Of a stretch of 64,000 nt of DNA, positions 40,801-44,983 are shown one piece after another; positions within the stretch are counted from its first letter, which is position 1; every line of letters starts with the position of its first letter. Under the pieces are notes generated by a model that saw only the letters and a program-made list of their open reading frames with translations, did no database searches and was not told the DNA's origin. The stretch is from Bacteroidales bacterium (GTDB lineage: Bacteria > Bacteroidota > Bacteroidia > Bacteroidales > P3). The position numbers and the translations under genes are program-made. The stretch is taken from contig JAGCVI010000001.1 of assembly GCA_017962445.1 (NCBI GenBank), positions 1-64,000 of the forward strand, read 5' to 3'.

Positions 40801-42126
40801 ATAAATAACAATATCCTGAAATGAGGTTGTCAACGGAATATTGGTGAGAGCCACAAAACCGGACATGTTATTGATATTGGTTATATAGCCAAGTGTGAGG
40901 GTACCATTGGAGGCATTCTCAACAGCGGCGTTAAGGTCAACCTCGTAGTTGTTGAGATTGACATTTGTGTTGAACTTTGGCAGGACTGCATAGACTTCGC
41001 TTGCATAACCGTTTTCCAGGTCGCCGGCACGTAAATAAAGTCTGTCGTTGCTAAGCCAAGCAGTGTAGTCTGCCGTATCGTTGTTATAGAGGTAATCCCA
41101 GCACTCGGGGGTGGTGGTGAAGTCCTGCGTCATGGGCAGAGCCTCGAAGCCACAGCCGGTGGTGAAGAAATCGTCGGCCACAGCGCGCCAAGCACTCCAG
41201 CTGCCACTGGTTGAACAGTAGGCGCGGATGTAGGCGTAGTAGGTGGTGCGCTGAGGCAGATCGGAGAGGGTGTAGGTATTACTCGTCAGATTATCGATGA
41301 GAGTGCCTTCGGTCATAGGAGCAAAGTCGGCACCCGCGTTGTATTTAATCTGGTATTTGGAGCCGTTGCCGGTCCAGTTGAAGATGACGTTGAAGTCACC
41401 GGGTACTGCACCGAAGCTGTTGGGCTTGGCGCACTCGGGTTGAGTAAAGGTGTAGCAGAGGCCCTGGCTGTTGTCCACATTGTAGTAGGGACAAACTGTG
41501 GGCGAGAGAGTACGTGTCGCGGTGAGCGACGTGTAGGTTGGAACAATGGTGTCCCAACGGTTGTTGATGGTTGCGATGCAGTAGATGTCAGTAGCTGACG
41601 ACTGCATACCCGCATAGACCTGCGACGTTGTGCTGAGCGTCATCGGACCATAGTTGAACTTGATGGTACCGGTGTTGGTAAGCACAAGCTGGAAACTGAC
41701 GATGTTGTTTCCAATCTTGAGCTTACGCCACTCGACGGTCACCTTGTTGGATTCCACCTTCGTATAGATGGTGTTGGCTCCAATGTTGGTAAAACCGCTT
41801 GTGGTGCCCAACGGCGCAATCACGATGCCCGACATTGACGGGTCACCCGTTGTGACATAGCCGTCGGCCGACACATAGAGCGTGACACCACGCCCGATGG
41901 AGGTCTGGCCATACTGCATGGCAAACGGCATCGCGATGGTCGTGTAACCATTCGACACGTCGGCTGCGGACCAGGCGGTACCGCCATTGCCGACGATGGA
42001 GCTGTAGGCGACTGTATCGGCTGCGAAGTCATACTCCGAAACCTTGGCCACCTGGCCCCACGCTATTCCAGGTAGCAGCAGTGCCGCCATCAGGAATAAT
42101 CTCCAAAAGTAATTTTTTACTTTCAT
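22600..42126 (-). CDS. Giant (6508-residue) modular T9SS surface protein, putative adhesin
   Basis: One frame without interruption over 19.5 kb. Order of parts: signal peptide (residues 1-24, ending GIAWGQ); an unrecognised beta domain (25-225); about 2300 residues of alternating Fn3-like and jelly-roll modules of cleaved-adhesin/MAM type, each closing near VYVDDIEV or similar; a CUB-like domain (about 2565-2690, DCEYGYDYLTIYEG); two repeat-like units; three Ig/PKD-like domains (about 2795-3040); about 63 further two-cysteine repeats (3043-6420, core ACDSYTWNG...GCDSVVTLNLTV); and a T9SS type A sorting domain (VVYPNPTHGRVTL...RRVVKK). The sorting domain predicts export by T9SS and surface anchoring at the C-terminus, with the modular head held outward. 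In size it resembles the gliding adhesin SprB, but the repeats differ. Ligand unknown. The long plus-strand frames over this gene are shadows. Confidence 0.9.
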   Translation of the reverse strand: MKVKNYFWRLFLMAALLLPGIAWGQVAKVSEYDFAADTVAYSSIVGNGGTAWSAADVSNGYTTIAMPFAMQYGQTSIGRGVTLYVSADGYVTTGDPSMSGIVIAPLGTTSGFTNIGANTIYTKVESNKVTVEWRKLKIGNNIVSFQLVLTNTGTIKFNYGPMTLSTTSQVYAGMQSSATDIYCIATINNRWDTIVPTYTSLTATRTLSPTVCPYYNVDNSQGLCYTFTQPECAKPNSFGAVPGDFNVIFNWTGNGSKYQIKYNAGADFAPMTEGTLIDNLTSNTYTLSDLPQRTTYYAYIRAYCSTSGSWSAWRAVADDFFTTGCGFEALPMTQDFTTTPECWDYLYNNDTADYTAWLSNDRLYLRAGDLENGYASEVYAVLPKFNTNVNLNNYEVDLNAAVENASNGTLTLGYITNINNMSGFVALTNIPLTTSFQDIVIYLTDYAAIPTGARLALKWSNSNSYWDCYVDQIVVKPQPTCFPISGLQVSDIMPTSAKFTFTDGHNTSTSYQLVYGAPGFDPDAATPVTITNGGVVSTLQSDVHYEAYVRALCGTETLEWIGPVDFFTPCAVSCNLTFEMEDSYGDGWNGNAINLYREGEFVASYTIDDGTTASYTIALCGGAHYSLTWTEGGYSSECSMVITHNGTVLYTGGAPSGTFANFRACPSCDDPSNIAFDADNNQLTWTAGTATQWQVKYALAEASTYTTSAVLTAASFSTSSLQGSSHYVAYIRSICGANDTNDWVGPFDFFTPCPVSCNLTFEMTDSYGDGWNGASIDLYQDGAYVGSYTVSSGSTISETVVLCGGSLYTLEWTTGTYDSECTMTITHNGNTLYVGGAPGAGQFASFKACPTCDDPADLAISSSKVLTWTAGNATQWQVRYGILGSGNYTTLVVNTNTATLPLTGEAGTQYEISVRSICGANDTNFYITPVLYTMPLSLPYSCDFENGATGFITQSTGSNEWFVGTVKSNGGNGYYVSNDGGVSNAYSHGSNIAYAYVTLPFENVGDYVIKYDWTANGESTWDFLRVALVPDNVTLITSYSNSYNSSTPSGWIPVDGGSKLNLNTNWNTRVESVNITTPGLYKLVFAWMNDGSGGSQPPAAIDNVSVRGLNCNAPSNIALNTAGAVAWTPGNTTQWQIRWAEQGSSDYTYAYVTTPSYAASSWSPNTSYTIDVRSICGANDTLDWMTYNFTMPCVAISVTETNPYTENFESYTHTTSSYAASGADVPQCWDLVPAIGVVSYAPHVGTQGAINGKGLVMTAGNSSCIPNNYAILPAFAQPVTQLQINFDYKTETASSNWLSIGYITNPSDTSTFVALQTLPGVGSTVTPVEFNFAGNTIPAGARIALRWYRASSYYWINIDNVVVTMVPSCVKPNSLAVSGTPTDNSAAITWNEINSATTWRVVYGPTGFNPENHGTWITTTTNPVTLTGLTANTTYDVYVRSVCEAGVDSSAWSNALTFRTACAATQSLPYAENFSGYTGLASYPYYGPSVAPACWDYYSNGTNTASSTSTSSYYGGVAGYNGTSYGSMEANNPYLYLPVQLTGSAVTSSTYINYGTQRGSVKIAAMPFFEQPISNLMISFNYKMSTAYSTTGAAAVLELGYITGDDFSTFQTMQSWNAVTTTQFVEQQLDVMAASAPANARLAFRFSGVHNGTTTSSYTNVACGIDNIQVKVIPNCFPPLASTIQATNVTNNSATVSWTDRNTSTPTSWSVKYTSNAIFDPATEGTATTVTTPSVSLTGLDAATTYYIYVGVDCGAQGVSDWSDPISFTTGCNPYTITLTEPYVYGFEDVAGSGSAYPINVCWKKGTNYTTAYPYTSTSYVANNTNPLTPTNNYCLYMYGTTTYYSYAVLPAFTNTLTDLQLKLKVLRASSTTTYGVLQVGVMTDPDDISTFQLVQQIQPAYVASPYPWNEFEIPLNSFTGTPGRLAIMAPATGTNYVYVDDIEVSLLPPCVKPSNVHTTALAYNAATIDWTQNSTNATESSWDVMFGPSPLDVNNATVTTLTNHLFSATGLDENTTYDFYVRANCGADGYSDWSSVYTFSTPCAPMAVTKYSPYVYGFEDVAGSGSSYGINTCWAKGTNSSTAYPYPSTSYVANNSNPLTPTNSYCLYMYGATSYYSYAVLPEFSNPLNTLQLSLKALRTSSTATYGVLNIGYMTDPNDASTFQLVEQIQPDYVASPYPWQSFTVFFDNVQAPAGARMAIMAPVAGTNYVYVDDIEVMPIPTCRTATNLASNNVYARTANLSWTESSTTTPAMWEVRYAPLAADLDNEGVSVYPTGTPTLALSNLIPETGYQWKVRAICVPADNYTGDTADWSTVANFTTTATCVVPTLSAPVATANSVTLSWTENTLPVAATQWEVAIGEPGFNQNIDGMHFTTTQNTNYVVDGLNHSTTYQVYVRSLCSDEDWSNWSTPANFNTSCAPWQYADMPLVQTFSVSGLPNCWTKAGGTASVSSGRMNLYSTNSMVILPQMGFTLDTIEMSLEAANYSGTTERSFQVGYLTDVADTTTFTAVETITLNSATYNEFNISFADINNTTARYIAIRGLQTGTTWADINIKNVQLKLRERIIYMPNNETNSNCMVFYMADTVNHEGTYAGNVNMTQTIYPGEAGKVLHLTGMMDCEYGYDYLTIYEGVGTNGTVLYNGTGYDANIDIKTDSYDWVNKGAMTIVFTTDVDNANPYLGFKLLAQCECPVTAPQRDWVVDTNAAFTWVNGRTYTNNVTVANQPDKSWSEEFMEKNVGGCDSVYHTLALTVHPTYTLTASQELCQRESYEFYGESFTTTGVYTRTAQTIYGADSTTTLTLQVRPAPTAYIYVNNERTNGTIDAFCDNADLVMTARSTIEGSTFVWEDNSTAAVRTVNPHESANYTVTAYDPTYNCSSLPVSLAVTTTPVPALSIATTEDAICAGGSTTLTVTDANNTGCTYTWSNSQTGNSITVSPATTTEYTVTATTPNASACTATASVVITVNQLPVVTIAPSATQICRYDNLTLTATQVDGYSYNWTNIDGGNTAEVTFAPTATGSYNLTVTDANGCTDNFTSATVTVRPAYNINDTLSICEAMLPYTWGTQTLNDVNGGDYDQTWGIAYGCDSTVHLHLDVTATGVSNAYATYCEGAAFTFGQGQYLTNHVADINTTVLSYVDTTSNVCPVQYNLYLTVNPNRATTFQADECDSYTWNNVVYDVAGTYTQNLQTVNECDSIVTMNLTLRASTTGTDVQTVCDKLVWIDGNTYTENNTTAQYTIENFAGCDSLVTLNLTVNYANTGVDNIRWCNTPTYTWRNGVEYDMNETDGTVRYLLPGVTNQYGCDSTQILNLVFNLAADTLAWADTTVCDIFILDTVACDGSLVECQIDQTGSYQLKTSIGNGRYVVSRYNVTINHSDYHTTVKRNVCLPYTWLDANDNVIAVINDIYNATGDTNISLTVTAAANGCDRTEVLRLISAKPQTYNYVNADVCLGESYTFGSYVLTPAEAGTEDYRLPSGVANQYGCDSTDILTLTVYPTSDETMDITLCENSFELGADSAYHYTYVNEENATETLDLTYPTALNETVYTGTAVANWTTENGCARTVTVNYTVNPNTNSTFDATELYTYTWNGVTYDNAGVYTDNAVVGVNQYGCDSIVTMNLTLIDTIYTIIDTNVCTSYRGPDGEAYREDKTFTEVLPGASSLSPDTVVVTNFYVNQNPLTDVKVASNIPYTWINGAEYTATSDAYFTLTDVNGCDSTLHLFFTKLDPIVLCSEALPYETGLGFTITDPISNTYSNNDPMGNDTIVSYIINLPIHNVLVDDGCDSYTWDRDGITYTVSGNYYYNYVDSNGCAAADTLKLTVYNNTNSSETVTACDTYTWTNNGNTVTKTESGVYYSNYLTTDNCPSVDTLYLTVNYNTNSGSTAIACDSYNWYDSNYTATGEYTHEYTATNGCASVDTLRLTIGNASNASVSADVCDSYTWTENGLTYTESTVDSVVYQSFAGCDSTITLNLTVRHSTNSNFDVTVCDTYTWLLNNETYTVSGSYVDTIQNLALCDSVVTLNLTVNYNSNSSETVTACNTYTWTNHGNVMDTNNSGTYYSAYTNAENGCPSVDTLYLTINHSNSYDTTIVSSEGFYQFNFVGNDVTYDTLFQANTPTSFGPLTATITNAAGCDSVITFNFLVGTTRNKTEIVVACQEYTWPRNNVTYEFINATESAAHNGALYKTTTGTYIYEAPIVTITNNNAIDSTFILQLVLTERTTSTADTTFLLSNNTFALGDSVFDFSAQKAAGYRGYTETVQREVHFPSELYCDSLVTYNINLVYNYDTAWTNICANQTSVEWGTHTYATTVTDTVYTFDTVAANGWLQTLVVTQAPAVTGDTTAVACDSFDWYEHTGLTTNSDNLTHVFTDVNGCDSTVTLHLTIKSSNTGDTTVVACDSYTWFGETYTASTEAPTHVLTNAAGCDSTVTLHLTINNASTGDTTAVACDSFEWYGTTYTASTETATHVFTNAANCDSTVTLHLTINKNTPVVLDTVVCDSFTWTDGDGLTYTTSGIHTNTRTDANTCQAVDTLKLTVNVSNTGIDEVTACDSLRWIDGTLYTINNFTAQHTIQNAAGCDSVITLNLTINHATHNITNITDACDSYVWTTSGMNYTYDANETYPLTITHNYVNAQNCPSVDTLKLTLHQSSAETFDTTVCESFTWENNGNTNTYTTSGTYTSNYTNTDGCPSTDMLYLVINHASTGNDEIVSNNGYYIYDNILYTADRNGGEYFDTTFTVTGAINAVGCDSTTMLHLLVGTNAIGMDNQVVCDHYTWINGHTYEYRDNAPEGALYYDATANEWVYARPRYTLPGVLSANGFDTIAVLNLTLTQINYTEQNVNFLLSQQMCYLTDDSNAVYTVNFSGAEAGVFDTVFHFGATSHYCDSVITYHINLINNYTQIGTEDICATIEDYTWDNTNVLGGHSKTFDMTEMITDFDHVSTITLTDTVFKGDANNEWVYAKVLTVHPVVYATERRTACDSYEWNGTVFTESTTTATRFFPNGSSFGCDSTVTLNLTIKYNSNTGYTVNNACDTYTWNLNNQTYTTSGDYTRAYTATNGCPSVDTLHLTVNYSSKNVETLTACDTYTWHGTPYTASADLAYNYTNDGGCPAVDSLYLTINHNSNSGQTVAACDSYEWTNNGNVNTYTTSGTYYSEYTNDDNCPSVDTLHLTINTNSGQSIVESVCDTYTWAVNGQTYTETGIYFYDSTDANSCYAQCKLDLTVGYTTNNAETVVACHAYNWHGTDYSTSDTITYSYTNAEGCPSVDTLYLTINNQTTYAVQTIENCGPYTWTVNDSIIGIFDQSIETSTSLINPRTMCDSVVFLRLTVFEAPHAYESATVCADALPYTWRGITFNATSDTAITTYFTDQCDSTIHFALTVNPLINVELTDATCLGQDYSANGFTVAAADLTAGTHTFSHTVPSVLTGCDSTTTLTLTVGDVIYNDAVEVTACDTYSWNAGDGETYVYTTSGTYNSGAYANAMGCTSIDVLALTINNNSSTGYIATACDSYTWNGNNYNTTGDYTYDYTDANGCASVDTLHLTINNNTSTAYTATACDSYTWNGMTYTTSGDYTYDYSTTEGCNSVDTLHLTVNYNSNSGETATACDSYTWNGTTYTTSGDYTYNYNTVEGCASVDTLHLTVNYNSSNGETVTACDSYTWNGTTYTTSGDYTYNYNTVEGCASVDTLHLTVNYNSSNGETVTACDSYTWNGQTYTSTGTYTYAYNTVEGCASVDTLHLTVNYNTNAAFTETACDSYTWNGTTYTTSGDYTYNYNTAAGCASTDTLHLTVNYNSNNGQTVTACDSYTWNGTEYTTSGTYYNSYNTTDGCPSVDTLYLTVKYNTNKQRTIIACDEYTWNGETYYQTGDYLYSYEANNGCPSVDTLHLTVNYNTNSLQTVVACDNYEWNGTTYNVSGTYTFDYVAANNCESTDTLVLTVNDSRSSSFTAAACNYYIWNNVAYTESGVYTQTLDAANGCDSVVTMTLTINTPQTATVNATACNSYTWNGATYTASGSYTYSTTSVAGCDSVVTLNLTINPAVTSTVNMSACNSYTWNGTNYTTSGNYTHTYTAANGCDSIVTLALTINNPVNTTLSASACNSYTWNGTNYTTSGNYTHTYTAANGCDSIVTLALTINPSVNTTISATACDSYIWNGATYTTSGNYTHNYTTVNGCDSIVTLNLTVTPAVTSTINATACGSYTWNGTNYTTSGLYTHTYTAASGCDSIVNLVLFITQPMNITINATACDSYTWNGQTYTTSGNYSHTYTAANGCDSIVTLALTVNNSVATSFNETACGSYTWNGETYTTSGAYNHTYTAANGCDSVVTLNLTVNYSYDMIEEISACDGFIWIDGVNYTESTNTPSVTLTAANGCDSVVTLHLTVNHSVETYDTVVVTSAEVPYIYGDYTFEETGDYALDFTTVNGCDSTVYLHFVVNTIGINTVSALDDLVVYPNPTHGRVTLTADNVVKIEVLDIVGRRVAVFEGTNTFDISNLAEGAYTLRITLPEGVTVRRVVKK
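22850..33000 (-). repeat. Array of about 63 two-cysteine repeat units in the giant protein
   Basis: Counting each Cys-x3-x-W core, I find about 63 units in sequence, plus two more before the Ig-like block. Units have the plan ACDSYTW-(N/x)G-x-xYTxSG-xYxxxx-xxxGC(D/A)S-(V/I)xTLxLT(V/I). Length is 38-65 residues in the N-terminal two thirds and exactly 49 in the last third. Two conserved Cys per unit suggest an internal disulfide. Many early units have lost one Cys or the Trp. Confidence 0.88.
23113..25758 (-). repeat. Block of 18 units in exact 147-bp register
   Basis: The codons for the AC(D/N/G) anchor start at 23113, 23260, 23407, 23554, 23701, 23848, 23995, 24142, 24289, 24436, 24583, 24730, 24877, 25024, 25171, 25318, 25465 and 25612: seventeen successive intervals of exactly 147 bp. 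Copies 25024-25170 and 25171-25317 differ at about six bases by my reading, and parts of 23701-23847 and 23848-23994 are almost identical. The block splits at about 24436 into two unit types, GCDSxVTL (lower coordinates) and GCxSVDTL (higher coordinates). Confidence 0.9.
35475..37112 (-). repeat. Tandem duplication of a ~273-residue jelly-roll plus Fn3 module
   Basis: Two adjacent copies, offset by about 819 bp, encode PYVYGFEDVAGSGS, TSYVANN(T/S)NPLTPTN, YCLYMYG and TNYVYVDDIEV in the same order. They are clearly recent relative to the other head modules, which share only the general pattern. Confidence 0.8.
39325..40423 (-). repeat. Tandem duplication of a ~183-residue module
   Basis: Two copies offset by about 549 bp each encode CNLTFEM(E/T)DSYGDGWNG, a (C)GG(A/S)xYxLxWT segment, an ITHNG(T/N)xLYxGGAP segment and an Fn3-like part ending YIRSICGANDTNDW or close to it. 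The SYGDGWNG segment is a probable calcium- or ligand-binding turn in a small beta-sandwich. Confidence 0.78.
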
Positions 42127-42263
42127 TGTGCGTTTTTTTTGGTTAATAATTTGATTGAACTATGAATTTTTTTGTTTTTCCGTTTTTATATATATAAAAT
42201 TTAATTTTTCTTCAATTAACGCGTAATTTATATGCTTTATAAAGGCAAAATACCAAAAATTGC

Positions 42264-42309
42264 AGCCAAAAGGCATCCTTTCCGTAATACAAGAAAGGAC
42301 TATTCGGCT
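42264..42309 (-). promoter_or_regulatory. Hairpin in the long 5' leader of the giant gene
   Basis: Bases AGCC (42264-42267) pair with GGCT (42306-42309) and TCCTTTC (42276-42282) with GAAAGGA (42293-42299), giving an interrupted stem within the predicted leader. No known riboswitch pattern is recognised; it may affect stability or translation. Confidence 0.35.
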
Positions 42310-42391
42310 GACTTATTTCTTTAGTATTATGTTAGTTATGCAACATTGGGTAATACCCGTCGCTTAAGTTCGGTTAGTTAGGTTAGATTGG

Positions 42392-42421
42392 CAAAGATAC
42401 ATATTTTTTTGTAAAAACAAA
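42392..42421 (-). promoter_or_regulatory. Promoter of the giant adhesin gene
   Basis: On the minus strand TTTG (42421-42418) is followed after 18 bp by TATCTTTG (42399-42392), a textbook Bacteroidota promoter. Transcription would start near 42385, about 260 nt before the ATG. Confidence 0.7.
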
Positions 42422-42578
42422 GGTTTTAGCGAACGATTAATGGATTTTAACATTTGGAGCGGCTTTTGAGAAGGTCAGATTTTGCCATTCCAATGGGTGA
42501 CGACGAGGCTTTTCAAAGAGGTTCGAAGAGACGTTGGAAAGGGAGCAGAAGAGACGTGACGAAAGGTATCGCTCAACG

Positions 42579-42612
42579 AAAAACGGGATGGCAGTTTTGC
42601 CTGCCACCCCGT
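42579..42612 (-). terminator. Terminator after hpf
   Basis: The stem ACGGGGTGGCAG / CTGCCATCCCGT (minus strand, one G-U pair) with a six-base loop is followed by TTTTT. It lies 27 bp after the hpf stop. Confidence 0.82.
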
Positions 42613-42639
42613 CATAGGATACGACTGAAAAGCCGTCGG

Positions 42640-42933
42640 TTATTTGTAACGTTCCTTGTATTTGTCGATCTGAACCTTCATGGTGTCGACGCAATCGGAA
42701 ACCGCCTCTTCGAAGCTGTTGGCCTGCTTGCTGTTGAACAACGTCTGTCCGGGGAGAGTAAGCGAGATTTCGGCAATCTTGTTATTGTCGGTTTCGGGTT
42801 TATCTACTTTGAGGAATACTTCGCATTTGGTGGCGTTGTCGACGATGCGGTCGAGCTTGGCGACTTTGTCGTTGACGAATTTTTCAAGCTTAGGGTCTGC
42901 CTTGAATTTCACAGCATTGATTGAGATGTTCAT
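42640..42933 (-). CDS. hpf: Ribosome hibernation promoting factor, short form
   Basis: A 97-residue HPF/RaiA-family protein that binds the ribosome decoding centre and silences ribosomes in slow growth. It starts MNISINAVKFKADPKLEKFV, with the beta-alpha-beta-beta-beta-alpha pattern and a final helix EAVSDCVDTMKVQIDKYKER. Length is that of the short form, without the dimerising C-terminal domain. A strong Shine-Dalgarno sequence AAAGGAGGTAATT precedes the ATG, unusual for this genome. xerC is 54 bp upstream on the same strand. Confidence 0.92.
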   Translation of the reverse strand: MNISINAVKFKADPKLEKFVNDKVAKLDRIVDNATKCEVFLKVDKPETDNNKIAEISLTLPGQTLFNSKQANSFEEAVSDCVDTMKVQIDKYKERYK

Positions 42934-42987
42934 AATTACCTCCTTTTATTAATTGGGTTTGAAAGTTTTAAAGTTTAAGAGTATTAA

Positions 42988-43893
42988 TCACTCGTTTTTA
43001 CGTTTTTCTCTCGGATGGGTATGTCTGTATGTTTCCTTTAGATGCTGCCGCGAGACGTGGGTGTAGATCTCGGTGGCGGAAAGGTCAGCGTGTCCCAGCA
43101 GGTTTTTGATGGCGTCAATGTCAGCGCCCTCGTTGAGCAGATGAGTCGCAAAACTGTGGCGAAATACATGCGGGCTGATTTTGTCGGCGTTGGAAAACTG
43201 CGACATGTATTGCTTAACCACTTTGCGTACATCGTACTGCGTAAAAGGCGAGCCGTCGGAGCGGACAAAAAACGCGTCGGAACAACCTTCCTTTTGCTCT
43301 TTTAACGAAAAATAACGTTTTATATTGTCCGAAAGTTCATTTTCTATCGGAATTATTCTTTCCTTGTCGCGTTTACCCAGTACCTTTATAGTGCCTGAAT
43401 GGAAGTCGACAGAGCTGTTTTTCAATGATAATAGCTCGGCGCGACGCATGCCGGTTTCGTACAAAATGCACAGCAAAAGACGGTCGCGAACGCCTTCAAA
43501 ACTGTCAGGAAAAACGTTGGCGGTGTATATGCGAGCGGTTTCTTTCTCGGTGAAAAAAACAGGCAATCGCTTGGGAGATTTAGGTGTGACGATTTTGGCC
43601 ATGACATCGGTGGTAACAATCCCCTGCCGGCGTAGGAAACGGTAAAAAGTCCTCAACGTGACCAGGCGACGCTTGATGCTATTGGGGTGCTGTTCCTTTT
43701 CAGTGAGCGACATCTGCCAGTCGCGAATCTCGAGATGAGAAATATCTTCCACGTCACTGATTCCATGAGTATTGCCGATGTATTCCGCAAACAGGCGTAA
43801 ATCAGTTGCATAGGACTCGACTGTAAGTGCTGAAAGTCGACGTTCTGTACTGATATACAGCAGAAAAGACTGAATAGCATCGGTAATCTTCAT
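42988..43893 (-). CDS. xerC: Tyrosine recombinase, XerC-like
   Basis: Xer recombinases resolve chromosome dimers at dif. The 301-residue product has an N-terminal SAM-like core-binding domain (LLYISTERRLSALTVESY) and a catalytic domain with all expected residues: Arg in TGMRRAELL, Lys in VLGKRDKER, HxxR in HVFRHSFATH, His in GHADLSATE and Tyr in IYTHVS. ATG 43893 is used because the residues before it in the longer frame are not conserved-looking. Pairing with hpf is common in Bacteroidales and argues against a phage integrase. Confidence 0.9.
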   Translation of the reverse strand: MKITDAIQSFLLYISTERRLSALTVESYATDLRLFAEYIGNTHGISDVEDISHLEIRDWQMSLTEKEQHPNSIKRRLVTLRTFYRFLRRQGIVTTDVMAKIVTPKSPKRLPVFFTEKETARIYTANVFPDSFEGVRDRLLLCILYETGMRRAELLSLKNSSVDFHSGTIKVLGKRDKERIIPIENELSDNIKRYFSLKEQKEGCSDAFFVRSDGSPFTQYDVRKVVKQYMSQFSNADKISPHVFRHSFATHLLNEGADIDAIKNLLGHADLSATEIYTHVSRQHLKETYRHTHPREKRKNE

Positions 43894-44226
43894 GTTGTGA
43901 TAACGAAAAACAATCAAAATTCGCATTTTGGATGCATCTATTTTCAATTTTTATCTGTGTTTTTAGACTTGTAACTGCCTGAAAAAAATGTGTTAAATGC
44001 ATTTTTGATTTTTTCGTATAAAATTTATAATCAGCAATATATGATTATTAAAATGTTAAAAAAAATTAAAAAGCAAGTGTCGGCGAAAAAAATGTTTTGC
44101 CATGTCGGAGATTTGTACGACTTTTGCAGCCGTTTTCGCCAAAAAACTGTTAACAAATACATGATGCTAACTTTTGGCCGGTGCGAAAAAAATATTGATA
44201 GAGTATAACTTTTAAATAATAATAAG
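43894..44226. promoter_or_regulatory. AT-rich divergent region between xerC and rpmB
   Basis: A 333-bp AT-rich spacer between minus-strand xerC and plus-strand rpmB. Plus-strand segments GTACGACTTTTG and CTAACTTTTGG near 44116-44178 resemble a -7 element but do not match TAnnTTTG exactly. I see no gene or RNA. Confidence 0.4.
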
Positions 44227-44466
44227 ATGTCAAAGATTTGTGAAATTACAGGCAAGCATGTGATTACCGGAAACAATGTTTCCCATTCCCGTATCCATAC
44301 CAAGAGACATTTCTCCCCGAACCTGCAGACCAAGAAATTCTACATTCCCGAAGAGGATATGTGGATTACCATGAAGGTCTCGGCCAAAGGTATGCGCATT
44401 ATCAACAAGAAGGGTGTCCTGAACGCAATAAAGGATGCCGCAGCAGAAGGACATTTCCAGTTCTAA
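44227..44466 (+). CDS. rpmB: 50S ribosomal protein L28
   Basis: A 79-residue basic ribosomal protein: MSKICEITGKHVITGNNVSH, then HTKRHFSPNLQTKKFYIP and KVSAKGMRIINKKGV, the L28 pattern. It is followed after 58 bp by rpsU; in many Bacteroidota rpmB is instead followed by rpmG, which is not seen here. Confidence 0.95.
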   Translation: MSKICEITGKHVITGNNVSHSRIHTKRHFSPNLQTKKFYIPEEDMWITMKVSAKGMRIINKKGVLNAIKDAAAEGHFQF

Positions 44467-44524
44467 ACGCTGGTTGTCATAAAAAATCAATTACTAACCC
44501 TTAATCAAGAAAGAGGTATTAAAA

Positions 44525-44722
44525 ATGATCGTAGTTCCTATTAAAGAAGGTGACAACATTGAACGTGCTCTCAAGAAACTGAAGAGAAAATTCGAGAAAA
44601 CCGGTGTGGTGAAAGAGCTCCGCGAGCGTCAGAAATACACCAAACCGTCTGTCATCAACAGGGAACGCAGACTGAAAGCCATCTACGTTCAGCAGCTGCG
44701 TCAGCAACAACTGGACAAGTAA
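44525..44722 (+). CDS. rpsU: 30S ribosomal protein S21
   Basis: A 65-residue basic helical protein: MIVVPIKEGDNIERALKKLK, KFEKTGVVKELRERQKYTKP, as in S21. In other Bacteroidales rpsU commonly leads into xerC and hpf on the same strand; here xerC points the other way. A terminator follows. Confidence 0.95.
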   Translation: MIVVPIKEGDNIERALKKLKRKFEKTGVVKELRERQKYTKPSVINRERRLKAIYVQQLRQQQLDK

Positions 44723-44743
44723 GCTTTCCTGCTTCGACGAATC

Positions 44744-44780
44744 AAAAAGGGATTTCTCATATTGAGAATCCTTTTTTTTT
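44744..44780 (+). terminator. Terminator after rpsU
   Basis: A stem of GGGATTTCTCA / TGAGAATCC with a small bulge is followed by nine or more T residues. Confidence 0.8.
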
Positions 44781-44920
44781 GCGCTATAGTCACAGCTCGG
44801 TTTTTGAAGAATGAATACGAATATGAATAGAAAGGCACTGCATTTTGAGGTGTGGCGAATGAAAAAAAAAACTATCTCAAATCTGAAAGACAAACGTTTG
44901 CCCACAATGTGCAAAAAAAA

Positions 44921-44953
44921 TTGCCCTACGGATTAGAAAAAATGCTATCTTTG
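44921..44953 (+). promoter_or_regulatory. Promoter of ssb
   Basis: TTG at 44921 and TATCTTTG at 44946-44953 are separated by 22 bp and precede the ATG at 44984 by about 30 bp. The -7 element is an exact match; the spacing is slightly long. Confidence 0.6.
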
Positions 44954-44983
44954 CAAAGATTTTTGACTTTACATTTATATATT

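Larger units (their letters stand above)
42127..42639. promoter_or_regulatory. Leader and promoter region of the giant gene, plus hpf 3' region
   Basis: This 513-bp stretch has no gene on either strand that I can support. It contains the giant gene's promoter (42392-42421), a leader of about 260 nt, a hairpin in that leader (42264-42309), and the hpf terminator (42579-42612). The leader is very AT-rich next to the start codon. Confidence 0.6.

Noticed and set aside
42454..42924. A 156-codon plus-strand frame opposite hpf
   Set aside because: It covers hpf in reverse and includes the terminator; hpf is recognised and has a strong ribosome site.
42988..43893. Tyrosine recombinase as a phage or island integrase
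   Set aside because: It is next to hpf, of XerC length, with no attachment-site repeats, tRNA junction or mobile genes nearby.
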